Origin: Polaromonas sp.
GTDB taxonomy: Bacteria; Pseudomonadota; Gammaproteobacteria; Burkholderiales; Burkholderiaceae_C
Reading direction: 5' to 3'
Length of the DNA: 64,000 bases
Assembly: GCA_013298945.1 (NCBI GenBank)
Contig: JAAFJR010000003.1
Coordinates: 124,001-188,000, forward strand
The translations under genes were made by a program, and so were the position numbers. Position 1 is the stretch's first letter. Each line of letters starts with the position of its first letter. Below are positions 1-9,056 of the stretch, piece after piece. The notes under the pieces are model-generated. The model did not search any database. It was not told the DNA's origin and worked only from the letters and a program-made list of their open reading frames with translations.

Positions 1-1395
1 GCGCAGTCTGCCTTTGGCAGTGCAGAGTTGTTGATCGAGCGGGCACTTTTGCAGCCGCGTCATGTGGAAGTGCAGATCTTTGCCGACCAGCAGGGGCATT
101 GCATCCATTTGGGTGAGCGGGATTGCTCGGTCCAGCGGAGTCACCAGAAAATCATCGAAGAATCCCCCAGTCCGGCGGTGGATGCAGTCTTGCGGGAACG
201 CATGGGACGTTGCGCGGTGGAGCTGGCATTAGCAGCGGGCTATGTGGGTGCGGGTACGGTGGAGTTTTTGCTAGACGACAGCACTAACGACAAAGATACA
301 CCCTCTTTCTACTTAATGGAGATGAACACAAGGCTGCAAGTGGAGCACCCGGTGACAGAAACCGTAACGGGTTTAGACCTGGTTGAATGGCAATTGCGGG
401 TGGCGCAAGGTGAAGCGCTACCGCTGACGCAAGAACAAGTCGTCTTTACTGGCCACGCCATTGAAGTGCGTCTGTGCGCTGAAGATGCGCAGTACACACC
501 GCACTCAGGAACTGTGATGCATTTTTCTGAGCCACCCGCTGACACACGTTTCGACCACGCCATTTACAACGGTATGGCAGTTGCACCTTATTACGACTCC
601 ATGCTGGGCAAGCTGATTGCGCATGCGACTACACGCCAGCAAGCGATTGAGCAGCTGAGTAATGCTTTGGCGCAAACACAGTTGCTGGGGCTGCCGAGCA
701 ACCGGTCATTTTTGCGAGCCATTTTGCTAGACGCGGAGTTTCAGGCTGGTCAGGCGCGGATTCCGTATCTAGCTCACAAGGCGGCTAGCTTGCGACAACT
801 ATTGCAAGCGGATGAGCAAGAAGCTTTGTTATATGCGGCTGTCGCGATGTATTTTGCGGGGCACAGGCAGCCAGCTGAACAACTCGTTTGCCCTTTTGAG
901 AAATCATTGCGGCTGCAGCACAAGGAAACCCAGCACGTGCTAAGTCTGCAAGAAGTTGGTGGCGGCAAAGTCAAGCTTACATACAAGGATGGCGAACATT
1001 TAGCCCGCTACCAAGCCGGCAAGTACGACCAAAACTTTGTCACCATAGACGGCCTGCAAAAACGCATCTGTGATGTGGAACAGGCGGATCAGCGATGGCA
1101 TGTGCAAGTAGGCGCAGTAGACTTGTGGCTGGAGGACAGCACGTTGACCGCCCCCTCAACCAGCGCGGGAGCTGCAGGGTCAACCGAAATACGCGCAAAA
1201 TTCAACGGCAAGGTGATTGCGATTCAAACCGAAGTGGGCGCAACCGTAAAATACGGCGATACGCTGCTTGTAATTGAATCCATGAAACTTGAGCACGCGA
1301 TTGCAGCGACTCAGGACGGCACTGTAACGGCCATTGAAGTTGTACAGGGACAACAGGCTACGACCGGTCAAATTTTAGTGAGATTAAACGCATGA
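1..1395 (+). CDS. Biotin-dependent acyl-CoA carboxylase alpha subunit (biotin carboxylase + BCCP), 5' end missing
   Basis: The reading frame is open from base 1, so the N-terminal part lies outside the window; 464 codons are present. The biotin carboxylase ATP-grasp region is recognisable from RDCSVQRSHQK and MEMNTRLQVEHPVTE, which carries the Glu/Asn/Arg/Glu active-site set of AccC-type enzymes. One Arg of the usual QRRHQK motif is Ser here. The C-terminal domain is a biotinyl carrier with ESMKL, the biotinylated Lys being codon 1285-1287. The whole resembles alpha subunits of methylcrotonyl-, propionyl- or geranyl-CoA carboxylases, which carboxylate an acyl-CoA together with a beta subunit. 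The beta subunit would be expected upstream, outside the window. Substrate cannot be decided from this part. Confidence 0.9.
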   Translation, partial: AQSAFGSAELLIERALLQPRHVEVQIFADQQGHCIHLGERDCSVQRSHQKIIEESPSPAVDAVLRERMGRCAVELALAAGYVGAGTVEFLLDDSTNDKDTPSFYLMEMNTRLQVEHPVTETVTGLDLVEWQLRVAQGEALPLTQEQVVFTGHAIEVRLCAEDAQYTPHSGTVMHFSEPPADTRFDHAIYNGMAVAPYYDSMLGKLIAHATTRQQAIEQLSNALAQTQLLGLPSNRSFLRAILLDAEFQAGQARIPYLAHKAASLRQLLQADEQEALLYAAVAMYFAGHRQPAEQLVCPFEKSLRLQHKETQHVLSLQEVGGGKVKLTYKDGEHLARYQAGKYDQNFVTIDGLQKRICDVEQADQRWHVQVGAVDLWLEDSTLTAPSTSAGAAGSTEIRAKFNGKVIAIQTEVGATVKYGDTLLVIESMKLEHAIAATQDGTVTAIEVVQGQQATTGQILVRLNA

Positions 1396-1485
1396 ACGCC
1401 GCGACCAGCATGATCGATGCCAAACAGCGAAAGATATCATGAAAGAATTGGCTGCAAGGCAGTTCAGTCAGTGACACTATCCTAT

Positions 1486-1998
1486 ATGCCTCTTCAAAAA
1501 TCAAACAAATCCACCACATCTTCTCTTGCGTCAGCTCCGATTGAATTTGAGCCTGAATTCGTCATCAACCTAAAAAAGATATTTGAAGAGAACATCGTTT
1601 TCAACCAAGTTCTGGGACTCAAAATTACCGAGCTATTGCCTGAATCTGCCCATGGACGTATTGAGATGCGGCATGAGCTTATTGGTCACTACAGCTACAA
1701 GCGGGTGCATGGTGGCGTGATCAGCGCCGCACTGGATGCCATGGGCGGCTTGGCGGTGATGGCTGCTATTGGTGCACGGCACATGGATGAGCCTGTTGCG
1801 GCTCGACTGCACCGGTTCGGTAAACTAGGGACGATTGACTTGCGCATTGACTATCTGCGTCCCGCCATTGGGGACTTTTTTACCATGAAAGCCGAGGTAT
1901 TGCGCCTTGGCTCGCGCGTAGCCTCTACGCGCATGGAGTTTCACGGGCCAGACGGCAAATTGCTTGCCGCTGGCTCGGGAGCCTACATTGTGTCGTAG
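1486..1998 (+). CDS. YigI-like hot-dog fold acyl-CoA thioesterase
   Basis: The protein has the PaaI/YigI hot-dog thioesterase pattern: HGGVISAALDAMGG in the first half and GTIDLRIDYLRP in the second. Both match the arrangement I know from Escherichia coli YigI, a medium/long-chain acyl-CoA thioesterase. It would hydrolyse acyl-CoA to free acid and CoA in the cytosol. The frame is open from an ATG at 1417, but the first 23 residues look unlike family members and no good ribosome site precedes either ATG. I therefore prefer ATG 1486 (170 residues, close to the family length of about 155). It follows the carboxylase gene after about 90 bp on the same strand, which fits acyl-CoA turnover, and it converges with the LIV operon downstream. 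Confidence 0.8.
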   Translation: MPLQKSNKSTTSSLASAPIEFEPEFVINLKKIFEENIVFNQVLGLKITELLPESAHGRIEMRHELIGHYSYKRVHGGVISAALDAMGGLAVMAAIGARHMDEPVAARLHRFGKLGTIDLRIDYLRPAIGDFFTMKAEVLRLGSRVASTRMEFHGPDGKLLAAGSGAYIVS

Positions 1999-2022
1999 GC
2001 TATTTCTTAGCTTGTGAATCTC

Positions 2023-3192
2023 TTATTTGAAGTAAGCAGATACAGGCTTCCATTTGCCGTCTGTAATTTGTGACAAACGAGATGCATCGCTACCCAAACG
2101 CTTGGTTGGGCTGAAGGTCGCTTCTGCGCTGCCAAAAATATCTGGCGGAATCGTCATGGTATCCATCGCTTTGATAAATGACTCTGTTGACAAATTAGCG
2201 CCTGATTTGCCTGCCGCTTTAGCAAAAGTATCAATGATGTTGTACCCGTAAACAGAGAACACTGTTGGATCTTCGCTAAATTTTGTTTGGTATTTTTTAG
2301 CCCAGAAGCTGATCGCTGGCGAGGCATCATCCAAATAAGGATTTTGTACCGTGCTGGTCGCATACAGACCATTCATAGCAGGGCCACCAAGCTTGTGAAT
2401 CAAATCTGTATAAGCGGCGCTAGAGCCTAAAAATATTGGGTTATAACCCATTTTTTTAGCTGTTCCAATCGCACCAATGGTTTCACGAATGATGGTTCCC
2501 AAAACGACCAAATCGCATCCAGTCGCTTGCAGTTTAGAAATTTGGGAAGAGAAATCAGTTGCTCCACGTTTGTAAGTCGTTTTTTCCGCAAAGTCCATGC
2601 CTATAGTTTTCAAGCCGGCTTCTGCACCACGGAAAACTTCTAGACCAAACTCGTCATCTTGATACAAAGTGCAAACCTTTTTGGCTCCTTTTTCTTTGGT
2701 CACCTTAGGCACAGCATTTCGCATTTGATCGAAATAAGTTGCTGCAAACGAGTATTTCAACTTATGAAAAGGCTCATACATTTCGCGCGCAGCAGTGATA
2801 GGGAAAAAATTGATCACATTCTTTTCAAACTGTACAGGCATCGCCGCCAAGTTTTGAGCCGTGCCGATATGCCCAACCATCATGAAAATTTTGTCTTGGT
2901 TAACCAATTTTTGAGCAGCCAAAACCGCCTTTTTAGGGTCATAACCTGAGTCTTCAACAATCAATTTCAATTTTCGTCCGTTGATGCCACCTTGCTCGTT
3001 GATTTCATCCACACGCAACATCATTCCCAAACGGGCTTGCTTTCCAAAACCGGCCAATGGACCAGATAAATCTTGAATTGAGCCTAAAGTGATGTCAGCT
3101 TTGCTCACACCTTGTTGGGCACTGGCTATGGCTGCACTGAAAGCTAGCGTCGTCAGCAAACCTAGTGATTTCAATTTCAGGGATATCTTCAT
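2023..3192 (-). CDS. LIV-type ABC transporter periplasmic substrate-binding protein
   Basis: The N-terminus (MKISLKLKSLGLLTT, then AFSAAIASAQQG) is a signal peptide with a probable cut after the second Ala of ASA. The mature protein has the Peripla_BP_6 signature of LivK-like proteins (DITLGSIQDLSGPLAGFG; EDSGYDPKKAVLAAQKLV). I chose ATG 3192 because AAGGAG lies six bases ahead; a TTG at 3198 would leave no spacing. It is the last gene of the minus-strand operon that starts at 8667 and follows the acyl-CoA ligase gene. Such proteins bind amino acids, but many in betaproteobacteria bind organic or aromatic acids. The neighbouring ligase favours a carboxylic acid that is then activated to a CoA thioester (inference). 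Confidence 0.88.
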   Translation of the reverse strand: MKISLKLKSLGLLTTLAFSAAIASAQQGVSKADITLGSIQDLSGPLAGFGKQARLGMMLRVDEINEQGGINGRKLKLIVEDSGYDPKKAVLAAQKLVNQDKIFMMVGHIGTAQNLAAMPVQFEKNVINFFPITAAREMYEPFHKLKYSFAATYFDQMRNAVPKVTKEKGAKKVCTLYQDDEFGLEVFRGAEAGLKTIGMDFAEKTTYKRGATDFSSQISKLQATGCDLVVLGTIIRETIGAIGTAKKMGYNPIFLGSSAAYTDLIHKLGGPAMNGLYATSTVQNPYLDDASPAISFWAKKYQTKFSEDPTVFSVYGYNIIDTFAKAAGKSGANLSTESFIKAMDTMTIPPDIFGSAEATFSPTKRLGSDASRLSQITDGKWKPVSAYFK

Positions 3193-3219
3193 TGTCAACT
3201 CCTTTTAAAAATAATAGCG

Positions 3220-5085
3220 TTACTTGTACATCGCACTGATCTGCGGCTCGTATTTCTTTTCGACCAGCTTGCGTTTGAGTTTCATCGTGGGCGTGAGTTC
3301 CTCATCTTCTGCTGTCAATTGCGTTTCCAACAGGAAGAATTTTTTGATCTGCTCAACCCGCGCAAATTTCTTGTTAACGCGATCAATCACAAGCTGTATC
3401 AATTCTTGCACTTCTGCAGCGCGCGTCAAGCTGGTGTAATTACTGAAAGGGACATCCCTATCTTGGGCGAACTTTTCGACGTTTTCTTGATCGATCATGA
3501 TGATGACCGTCAAATAAGGACGTTTGTCGCCAATCACCACAGCATCTGTGATGAAAGGTGAAAACTTCAAATCGTTTTCCAGCTCGCTCGGCGTGACGTT
3601 TTTACCACCCGCAGTGATGATGATGTCTTTCATGCGGTCGGTGATTTTGAAATAACCATCGTTGTCTACCACGCCAACGTCACCTGTGTGCAGCCAACCG
3701 TCTGGCGTGATGGTTTCAGCTGTTTTGTCGGGTAAATTCAAATACCCCATGAACACGTTTTTGCCACGCACCAAGATTTCGTTTGTTTCAGGATCAAGCC
3801 TCACCTCGTTGAACTCGGCCGCAGGGCCAATCGATCCGGGTTTCATTTTGGTCAAGGGCACGCCGGTTGAGGCGCCGCAGGTCTCGGTCATACCCCAAAC
3901 CTCCAGCATAGGGACACCCAAGGCCAAATACCAACGCACCAAATCAGGAGAAATAGGTGCAGCGCCTGTCACCAAGAAGCGTGCACGGTGGATGCCTATC
4001 AATTTGCGTACATTGTTAAGCACCAGCCACTGCGCGATCTGGAACTTCAGTTTCAGCCAGCCGCTGACGGGTTGGTCAGCAAGCACCTTGTCGGCAATCG
4101 TTGTTCCCACGCCAATGCCCCAGGCATAGGCGGCTTGTTGAACGGATCCCGCTTCTTTGAGCGAAATCATCACCCCAGAATAAAACTTCTCCCACACGCG
4201 CGGTACGGCAGTAAACACCGTTGGCGCAATCTCGCGCACGTTTTCGGGGATTGTCTCAGGGTTTTCGACAAAGTTGAGCTTGGCACCTGTATATAGCGCG
4301 TGGTATTCACCGCCAACCCGCTCAGCAATGTGGCACAGCGGCAGGAAGCACATGCGCTCATCAGCTGCCGTTTGCGACACTAGCGTGTTATAACCGCGCA
4401 CGGTGAACACCAAGCCTTCATGGCTGTGCATCGCCCCTTTGGGTTTGCCCGTTGTACCCGAGGTGTAAACCAAAATAGCCAGATCTTGCGGCTGCACTTC
4501 GGCAACGCGCTGTTTGATCGCATCTGCTTGTTTGGCCAGATACTCACGCCCCAAAGCCCGTAAACCATCTAAACTGATGATGCCGGGGTCTTGCAGATTG
4601 CTCAAGCCCTCCATGTCAAACACCACAATTTTGCGCAACAAGGGCAGCTGGTCGCGCACTTCCAACGCTTTGTCAAGCTGTTCGTCGTCTTCCACAAACA
4701 AGACGGTGGTTCGGGAATCTTCGCAAAGGTACTGCACCTGGCTAGAAGCATCTGTAGGGTAGATGCCGTTGGCCACACCAGCGGCCGACAACACCGCCAA
4801 GTCCGTCCAGACCCATTCCACCACGGTGTTGGCCAAGATGGATGCGCACTCGCCTTTGGCAAACCCCAAAGACATCAAACCCGCTGCAATTTCGCCAACA
4901 GCGACACCCGTTTGTTGCCAGCTGGCACTGCGCCAGATACCCAAGTGCTTTTGTCGCAGCCAAGTGGTGTCGCCGCGCTGCGCAACAGCGTTCCAAAACA
5001 TCGCCGGAATCGTCTCTCCCGGCATCGCAATGTCGCGATTGGGTGCCAAATCAGGGTCAGTGGCAAGGTTCCAAAGCTTAGCCAT
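3220..5085 (-). CDS. AMP-forming long-chain-type acyl-CoA ligase
   Basis: This 621-residue protein belongs to the ANL adenylate-forming superfamily. Visible motifs in order are the phosphate loop YTSGTTGKPKGAMHSH (about residue 208), WGMTETCG (about 395), WLHTGDVG (about 467), DRMKDIIITAGGKN, and the C-terminal lysine segment LTPTMKLKRK. The size and C-terminus fit FadD15-like long-chain acyl-CoA synthetases, which make acyl-CoA from acid, ATP and CoA. GGAG precedes ATG 5085 by seven bases, and the start is only three bases from the stop of the upstream ATPase gene. Its position between the transporter ATPase and binding-protein genes suggests that the imported acid is activated on entry. Confidence 0.88.
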   Translation of the reverse strand: MAKLWNLATDPDLAPNRDIAMPGETIPAMFWNAVAQRGDTTWLRQKHLGIWRSASWQQTGVAVGEIAAGLMSLGFAKGECASILANTVVEWVWTDLAVLSAAGVANGIYPTDASSQVQYLCEDSRTTVLFVEDDEQLDKALEVRDQLPLLRKIVVFDMEGLSNLQDPGIISLDGLRALGREYLAKQADAIKQRVAEVQPQDLAILVYTSGTTGKPKGAMHSHEGLVFTVRGYNTLVSQTAADERMCFLPLCHIAERVGGEYHALYTGAKLNFVENPETIPENVREIAPTVFTAVPRVWEKFYSGVMISLKEAGSVQQAAYAWGIGVGTTIADKVLADQPVSGWLKLKFQIAQWLVLNNVRKLIGIHRARFLVTGAAPISPDLVRWYLALGVPMLEVWGMTETCGASTGVPLTKMKPGSIGPAAEFNEVRLDPETNEILVRGKNVFMGYLNLPDKTAETITPDGWLHTGDVGVVDNDGYFKITDRMKDIIITAGGKNVTPSELENDLKFSPFITDAVVIGDKRPYLTVIIMIDQENVEKFAQDRDVPFSNYTSLTRAAEVQELIQLVIDRVNKKFARVEQIKKFFLLETQLTAEDEELTPTMKLKRKLVEKKYEPQISAMYK

Positions 5086-5088
5086 GCA

Positions 5089-5907
5089 TCATCTCCACGT
5101 TTTTTTCTTTTTCCAGCGGCGCTCACTGCGCATACCTTCTTCTTTCATGCCCAAGTAGAACTCCTTGATGTCGTCTTTTTCCCGCAATCTGGCACAGGTG
5201 TCTTCCATCACGATGCGGCCATTTTCCAGCACATAGCCGTAGTCCGACGCATTGAGCGCCATGTTGGCGTTTTGCTCGACCAGCAAAATAGTCGTACCGC
5301 GCTCACGGTTGATGCGCACTACGATCTCAAAAATCTCTTTCGTCAGCTTCGGCGAAAGCCCTAGACTCGGCTCGTCCAGCAAAATCAGGTCGGGATTTGC
5401 CATCAAAGCGCGCGAAATCGACAGCATCTGTTGCTGCCCGCCCGACAGCAAGCCGGCGTCTTGTGCCGCACGCTCTTTCAAAATCGGGAAATAGCCAAAA
5501 ACGGCCTCGATGTCTTTGGCGACGCCATCGCTGTCTTTGCGGGTGTACGCCCCCATCAACAAGTTGTCGCGCACGCTGAGCAGAGGGAAGACCTCACGGC
5601 CCTCGGGAACATGGCTCAAACCCTGTTGCACGATGAAAGCTGGGTCTCGCGCGGTGATGTTTTGGCCTTTGAATTCGACCGTGCCCTTGCGCGGGTCGAT
5701 GATGCCTGAAATGGTCTTCAAAATTGTGGTCTTGCCCGCCCCGTTGGAGCCTAGCACCGTGCCGATTTCGCCCTTTTTAACCTGCAAACTCACGCCACGA
5801 ATCGCTTTGATCGGGCCATACGCGCTTTCGACGTTGAGTAGTTTGAGCATAGGCTGCTCTGCTGTGGATTCAGCGCCCATGGCGTTGTTTTCAGTCAATT
5901 GACTCAT
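5089..5907 (-). CDS. LIV-type ABC transporter ATPase (LivF-like)
   Basis: Walker A is GSNGAGKTT, the signature is LSGGQQQML and Walker B is LILLDEPSLGL, so this is a complete ABC ATPase of the LivF branch. About 18 N-terminal residues and a basic C-terminal tail of some 30 residues extend beyond the usual LivF length of about 235. ATG 5907 overlaps the TGA of the preceding ATPase gene (ATGA), and a GGAGGG ribosome site precedes it, so the two ATPases are probably translationally coupled. It would pair with the LivG-like subunit to drive the two permeases of this operon. Confidence 0.92.
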   Translation of the reverse strand: MSQLTENNAMGAESTAEQPMLKLLNVESAYGPIKAIRGVSLQVKKGEIGTVLGSNGAGKTTILKTISGIIDPRKGTVEFKGQNITARDPAFIVQQGLSHVPEGREVFPLLSVRDNLLMGAYTRKDSDGVAKDIEAVFGYFPILKERAAQDAGLLSGGQQQMLSISRALMANPDLILLDEPSLGLSPKLTKEIFEIVVRINRERGTTILLVEQNANMALNASDYGYVLENGRIVMEDTCARLREKDDIKEFYLGMKEEGMRSERRWKKKKTWR

Positions 5908-6716
5908 ACCGCCCTCCGTAATGAGGACACATCGTCGATAGAGCCCAGATACGCCTCGATCACGCCTGGGTCGTTTTGCACCTCACGCGGCGTACCCATA
6001 GCCAAGACCGCTCCTTGATTCATAGCAACCACGCGATCAGACACCTTGGACACCAAGCTCATGTCATGCTCCACCATCAGCACCGTGATGCCGAGTTCGT
6101 TTTTGATATCCTGAATCCAGAACGCCATGTCGTCGGTTTCTTCGACGTTTAAGCCAGACGAAGGCTCATCCAACAGCAGCAATTTCGGCTCGGTACACAA
6201 TGCGCGTCCCATTTCCACCACCTTGCGCACACCGTAGGGCAAGCCTGCCACCAGGGAATCGCGATGGTGCTGCAAATCCAGAAACTCGATGATTTTTTCG
6301 GCCTTCTCGCGTGCTTCAACTTCGGCTTTGAAGGTTTGCGGGGTAAAAAAGACCTCGCTCCAAAAGCCAGTTTTTTTATGAGTATGGCCACCAATCAACA
6401 GGTTGTGCATCACCGTGGCGTGCTCAAACAATTCGATGTTCTGGAACGTGCGCGCAATGCCCAACGCGGCGATGTTGTGCGGCGCTTGGTCGGTCAGCTT
6501 CTTGCCTAAATAAGTAATCTCGCCACTGGTAGGGGTGTAGATGCGGCTGATGAGGTTGAAGACCGTCGTTTTGCCCGCTCCGTTAGGGCCGATCAAGGTG
6601 AAAACTTCGCCCTGCTTAACGTCAAAACTCACGTTGTTGACCGCCAAGACGCCGCCAAAGCGCACGCTCAGGTTTTTTGCGGAAAGTAAAAGGTCTGTCA
6701 TAGATGGTTCGATCAT
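5904..6716 (-). CDS. LIV-type ABC transporter ATPase (LivG-like)
   Basis: The protein has Walker A GPNGAGKTT, the LivG-type signature LPYGVRKVVEMGRAL and Walker B LLLLDEPSSGLN. The frame is open further upstream to 6812, but that stretch lies inside the permease gene. ATG 6716 overlaps the permease TGA as ATGA and is the likely coupled start; an ATG at 6701 is possible. The upstream gene is the LivM-like permease and the downstream gene the LivF-like ATPase, as in the standard livHMGF order. It acts on the cytoplasmic face of the inner membrane. Confidence 0.9.
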   Translation of the reverse strand: MIEPSMTDLLLSAKNLSVRFGGVLAVNNVSFDVKQGEVFTLIGPNGAGKTTVFNLISRIYTPTSGEITYLGKKLTDQAPHNIAALGIARTFQNIELFEHATVMHNLLIGGHTHKKTGFWSEVFFTPQTFKAEVEAREKAEKIIEFLDLQHHRDSLVAGLPYGVRKVVEMGRALCTEPKLLLLDEPSSGLNVEETDDMAFWIQDIKNELGITVLMVEHDMSLVSKVSDRVVAMNQGAVLAMGTPREVQNDPGVIEAYLGSIDDVSSLRRAV

Positions 6717-7789
6717 TTCAAGCGATCCGACTTCTGGAATGATTTTTGCCGCTTGAACATGCCTTTGCGGTAGAACGGGAAGGTTTGCAAGTAAGTGCGA
6801 ATCTTCAACCAACGCCCGTACAAGCCCAACGGTTCAAACATCACAAACGCAATCAGCACCGCGCCGTAAACCACCGATTGCAAACCCGGCGCTTGCCCGA
6901 TAACCGCTGGCAAATAGTCTTTGCTCAAAGCAATCAGCTGCGGCATGGCGATGAGGAAGATAGCGCCCAAAAACGCACCATGCACCGAGCCCAGCCCGCC
7001 AATCACAACTAAAAGCAGCAAATCAATCGACTGCAAAATATTGAACTGATCCGGAGAAATAAACTGCAACTTGTGCGCATACAGCGCCCCTGCCACGCCC
7101 GCCAGCGCTGCAGAAATGGAAAATGACAGTGTTTTGTAACGCGCCAAATGAATACCCATGCTTTGCGCAGAGATTTCAGAGTCGCGAATGGCAACAAACG
7201 CTCTACCTGTGGACGAGCGCAGCAGGTTCAAAATTCCCAACGTCACCACCACGGTAATAAAGAGGCACAGCAGATAAAACTCAATGCCCGAACTCAGCTT
7301 CCAGCCAAAAATATCAGGCGCTTTGATGTGGATGCCTGAATTACCACCCGTCACAGACTCCCAGCGAGCAAACACCTCTTCTACGATAAAGCCAAACGAA
7401 ATAGTCGCAATGCCTAAATAGATGCCCTTCACCCGCAGCGCTGGCAAACCCACCACCACGCCAACCGCAGCAGAAAAGGTACCCGCCAGCGCCAGCGCAA
7501 CCGGAAACGGCACACCCATATTGGTAAACACAGCCTGCGTGTATGCACCTACACCCAAAAAGGCCGCATGCCCCATCGAAAACTGCCCAGTAAAGCCCGC
7601 CAACAACATCAACCCCAGCCCTGCGATGGCATATATCAAAATAAATGTAAGCTGCGCAAGCCAATATTCGGCAATGATCCAAGGTGCGGCAATCAATAGC
7701 AGCAATAGCAAGCCATACCAAAAAACATGGCCACCATGTTTGGCCAGCTTGATGTCTTGCGCGTAGTCGGTTTTAAAAATAAAGCGCAT
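6713..7789 (-). CDS. LIV-type ABC transporter permease (LivM-like)
   Basis: This 358-residue protein has many hydrophobic segments and the LivM signature regions GLGLMLLAGFTGQFSMGHAA and LLLLVVIGGLGSVHGAFLGA. It forms half of the membrane channel together with the LivH-like protein encoded two bases upstream. The C-terminus continues about 40 residues past the last membrane segment as a basic tail (FYRKGMFKRQKSFQKSDRLK). The stop overlaps the next ATPase start. Confidence 0.9.
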   Translation of the reverse strand: MRFIFKTDYAQDIKLAKHGGHVFWYGLLLLLLIAAPWIIAEYWLAQLTFILIYAIAGLGLMLLAGFTGQFSMGHAAFLGVGAYTQAVFTNMGVPFPVALALAGTFSAAVGVVVGLPALRVKGIYLGIATISFGFIVEEVFARWESVTGGNSGIHIKAPDIFGWKLSSGIEFYLLCLFITVVVTLGILNLLRSSTGRAFVAIRDSEISAQSMGIHLARYKTLSFSISAALAGVAGALYAHKLQFISPDQFNILQSIDLLLLVVIGGLGSVHGAFLGAIFLIAMPQLIALSKDYLPAVIGQAPGLQSVVYGAVLIAFVMFEPLGLYGRWLKIRTYLQTFPFYRKGMFKRQKSFQKSDRLK

Positions 7790-7791
7790 GA

Positions 7792-8667
7792 TTAAACTTT
7801 TTTCCGCAATTTTTCGCCAAACAAACCGTTCGGCTTGACCATCAGCATGACCAACACGACGATGTAGGCGGCAATGTCCTTAAAGCCGTCTGGCAAATAA
7901 AAGCCCGAGAACGACTCCACAATCCCGATAATCAGCCCACCCACAATCGCACCTGGCAAGCTACCAAAGCCACCAACAACCGCCGCGGGGAACGCTTTCA
8001 AACCGATAAAACCCATGTTTGCGTGCACAAAGGTGATGGGCGCGAGCAGTAAACCTGCAATCGCCGCCACCGCAGCCGCCAAGCCCCAAACTAAGCCATT
8101 GATACGCTTAACCGGGATGCCCATGTAATACGCCGCCAGTTGGTTTTGCGACGATGCCTGCATCGCAATGCCGATTTTGCTGTATTTAAATACAGCAAAT
8201 AATACTGCAGACAGCACGGCTGTGGCAGCAATCACCACCATTTGCTCAACATTCAACACTAGGCCGCCCAGTTTCCAAATTTGGTCTTTGTAAGGCACGG
8301 GCAGCGTATGGGTTTCAGTGCCAATGCCCGGAATCATGGTGATCAGTCCGCGCGCTACGTAGCCGATACCGATGGTCAACATGACAATAGAGAACGCTGG
8401 TTGCCCCAAAATAGGCCGAATCACAACACGCTCCAGCAGCATGCCAAAAACCGCCATGCCCGCAATCGCACAAAGCACAGACAACCAGTAAGGAAACCCC
8501 AGCAGCGTCATCCCCGCCAGCCCGCCAAACGCGCCCAGCATCATCAGCTCGCCCTGCGCGAAGCTTACCGTCTCTGTCGCTTTATAAATCAGCACAAAAC
8601 CGAGTGCAATCAGCCCGTAAATGCACCCTTGCGCGATGCCGCTGATTAACAATTGAAGAACTTGCAC
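7792..8667 (-). CDS. LIV-type ABC transporter permease (LivH-like)
   Basis: This is the first gene of the operon. The N-terminus LLISGIAQGCIYGLIALG and the motif VGGFGSLPGAIVGGLIIG are typical of LivH permeases. The frame can be read from a TTG at 8685, but AGGA lies six bases ahead of GTG 8667, which gives the usual family N-terminus (QVLQLLISG); I use that start. The product spans the inner membrane and pairs with the LivM-like permease. The upstream intergenic region holds a 17-bp palindrome at 8717-8733. Confidence 0.9.
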   Translation of the reverse strand: MQVLQLLISGIAQGCIYGLIALGFVLIYKATETVSFAQGELMMLGAFGGLAGMTLLGFPYWLSVLCAIAGMAVFGMLLERVVIRPILGQPAFSIVMLTIGIGYVARGLITMIPGIGTETHTLPVPYKDQIWKLGGLVLNVEQMVVIAATAVLSAVLFAVFKYSKIGIAMQASSQNQLAAYYMGIPVKRINGLVWGLAAAVAAIAGLLLAPITFVHANMGFIGLKAFPAAVVGGFGSLPGAIVGGLIIGIVESFSGFYLPDGFKDIAAYIVVLVMLMVKPNGLFGEKLRKKV

Positions 8668-8716
8668 GCTATATCCTGCTTCCAAGAAATTGAACTAGCA
8701 TGTTTATAGACGGAAA

Positions 8717-8733
8717 TATGCTTTTTAAGCATA
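8717..8733. promoter_or_regulatory. Palindrome upstream of LIV operon 1, possible operator
   Basis: TATGCTT-ttt-AAGCATA is a perfect 7-bp inverted repeat about 50 bp upstream of the first permease start. Its position suits a regulator binding site for the operon; no cognate regulator lies next to it. Confidence 0.4.
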
Positions 8734-8825
8734 GGGTTGCACCTGATGTAAGGCTGTGGCAACCGATTAAGTGTCGCCTAGATGACATCTTTAGAACATC
8801 AAATGTATGTGCCAAAATATGTCTC

Positions 8826-8868
8826 TAGCCGGCGTATTTATTGCCTAAGCAGCTACTATATTTATAGC
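8826..8868 (+). repeat. 43-bp dispersed repeat, copy 1
   Basis: The copy begins TAGCCGGCGTATTTATTGCC, continues TAAGCAGCTA and ends TTTATAGC. The second half can fold on itself (GCTA...TAGC). It shares its arrangement with the other copies listed here. Confidence 0.85.
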
Positions 8869-9021
8869 GTTTTGTGGCTATGCAAGCTGGTTTGTTTTCC
8901 CCCGCTCTCCCCCAACCCCTCTCACCCCGCCGGGTGAGAGGGGAGCTTTCATCTGGGGGCTGGCGGTCGAGTGAAGCTTCTACTAGCAGAGGTGAAGAAC
9001 ACAGCGCTTGCTGCCTGCCGC

Positions 9022-9050
9022 TTGTTGCGTGGTGCGCAACAGCGTATAAT
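9022..9050 (+). promoter_or_regulatory. higBA promoter with embedded operator
   Basis: TTGTTG (9022-9027) and TATAAT (9045-9050) are separated by exactly 17 bases. Between and overlapping them lies a perfect inverted repeat GTTGCG-tggtg-CGCAAC (9024-9040), a likely HigA binding site for autorepression. The -10 box ends six bases before the higB ATG, so the transcript is probably leaderless or nearly so. Confidence 0.65.
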
Positions 9051-9056
9051 CCAACC

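Larger units (their letters stand above)
8668..9056. other. Intergenic region between the LIV operon and higBA
   Basis: I see no gene here. From left to right it holds the probable promoter zone of the minus-strand LIV operon with a palindrome at 8717-8733, a copy of the 43-bp repeat (8826-8868), a G/C-rich hairpin around CCTCTCACCCCGCCGGGTGAGAGG (first half 8917-8928), a segment shared with 9700-9830 and 32080-32208, and the higBA promoter. Confidence 0.6.

Noticed and set aside
4591-5364. Open frame of 257 codons opposite the ligase and ATPase genes
   Set aside because: It spans the junction of two well-supported minus-strand genes and has no recognisable motif.
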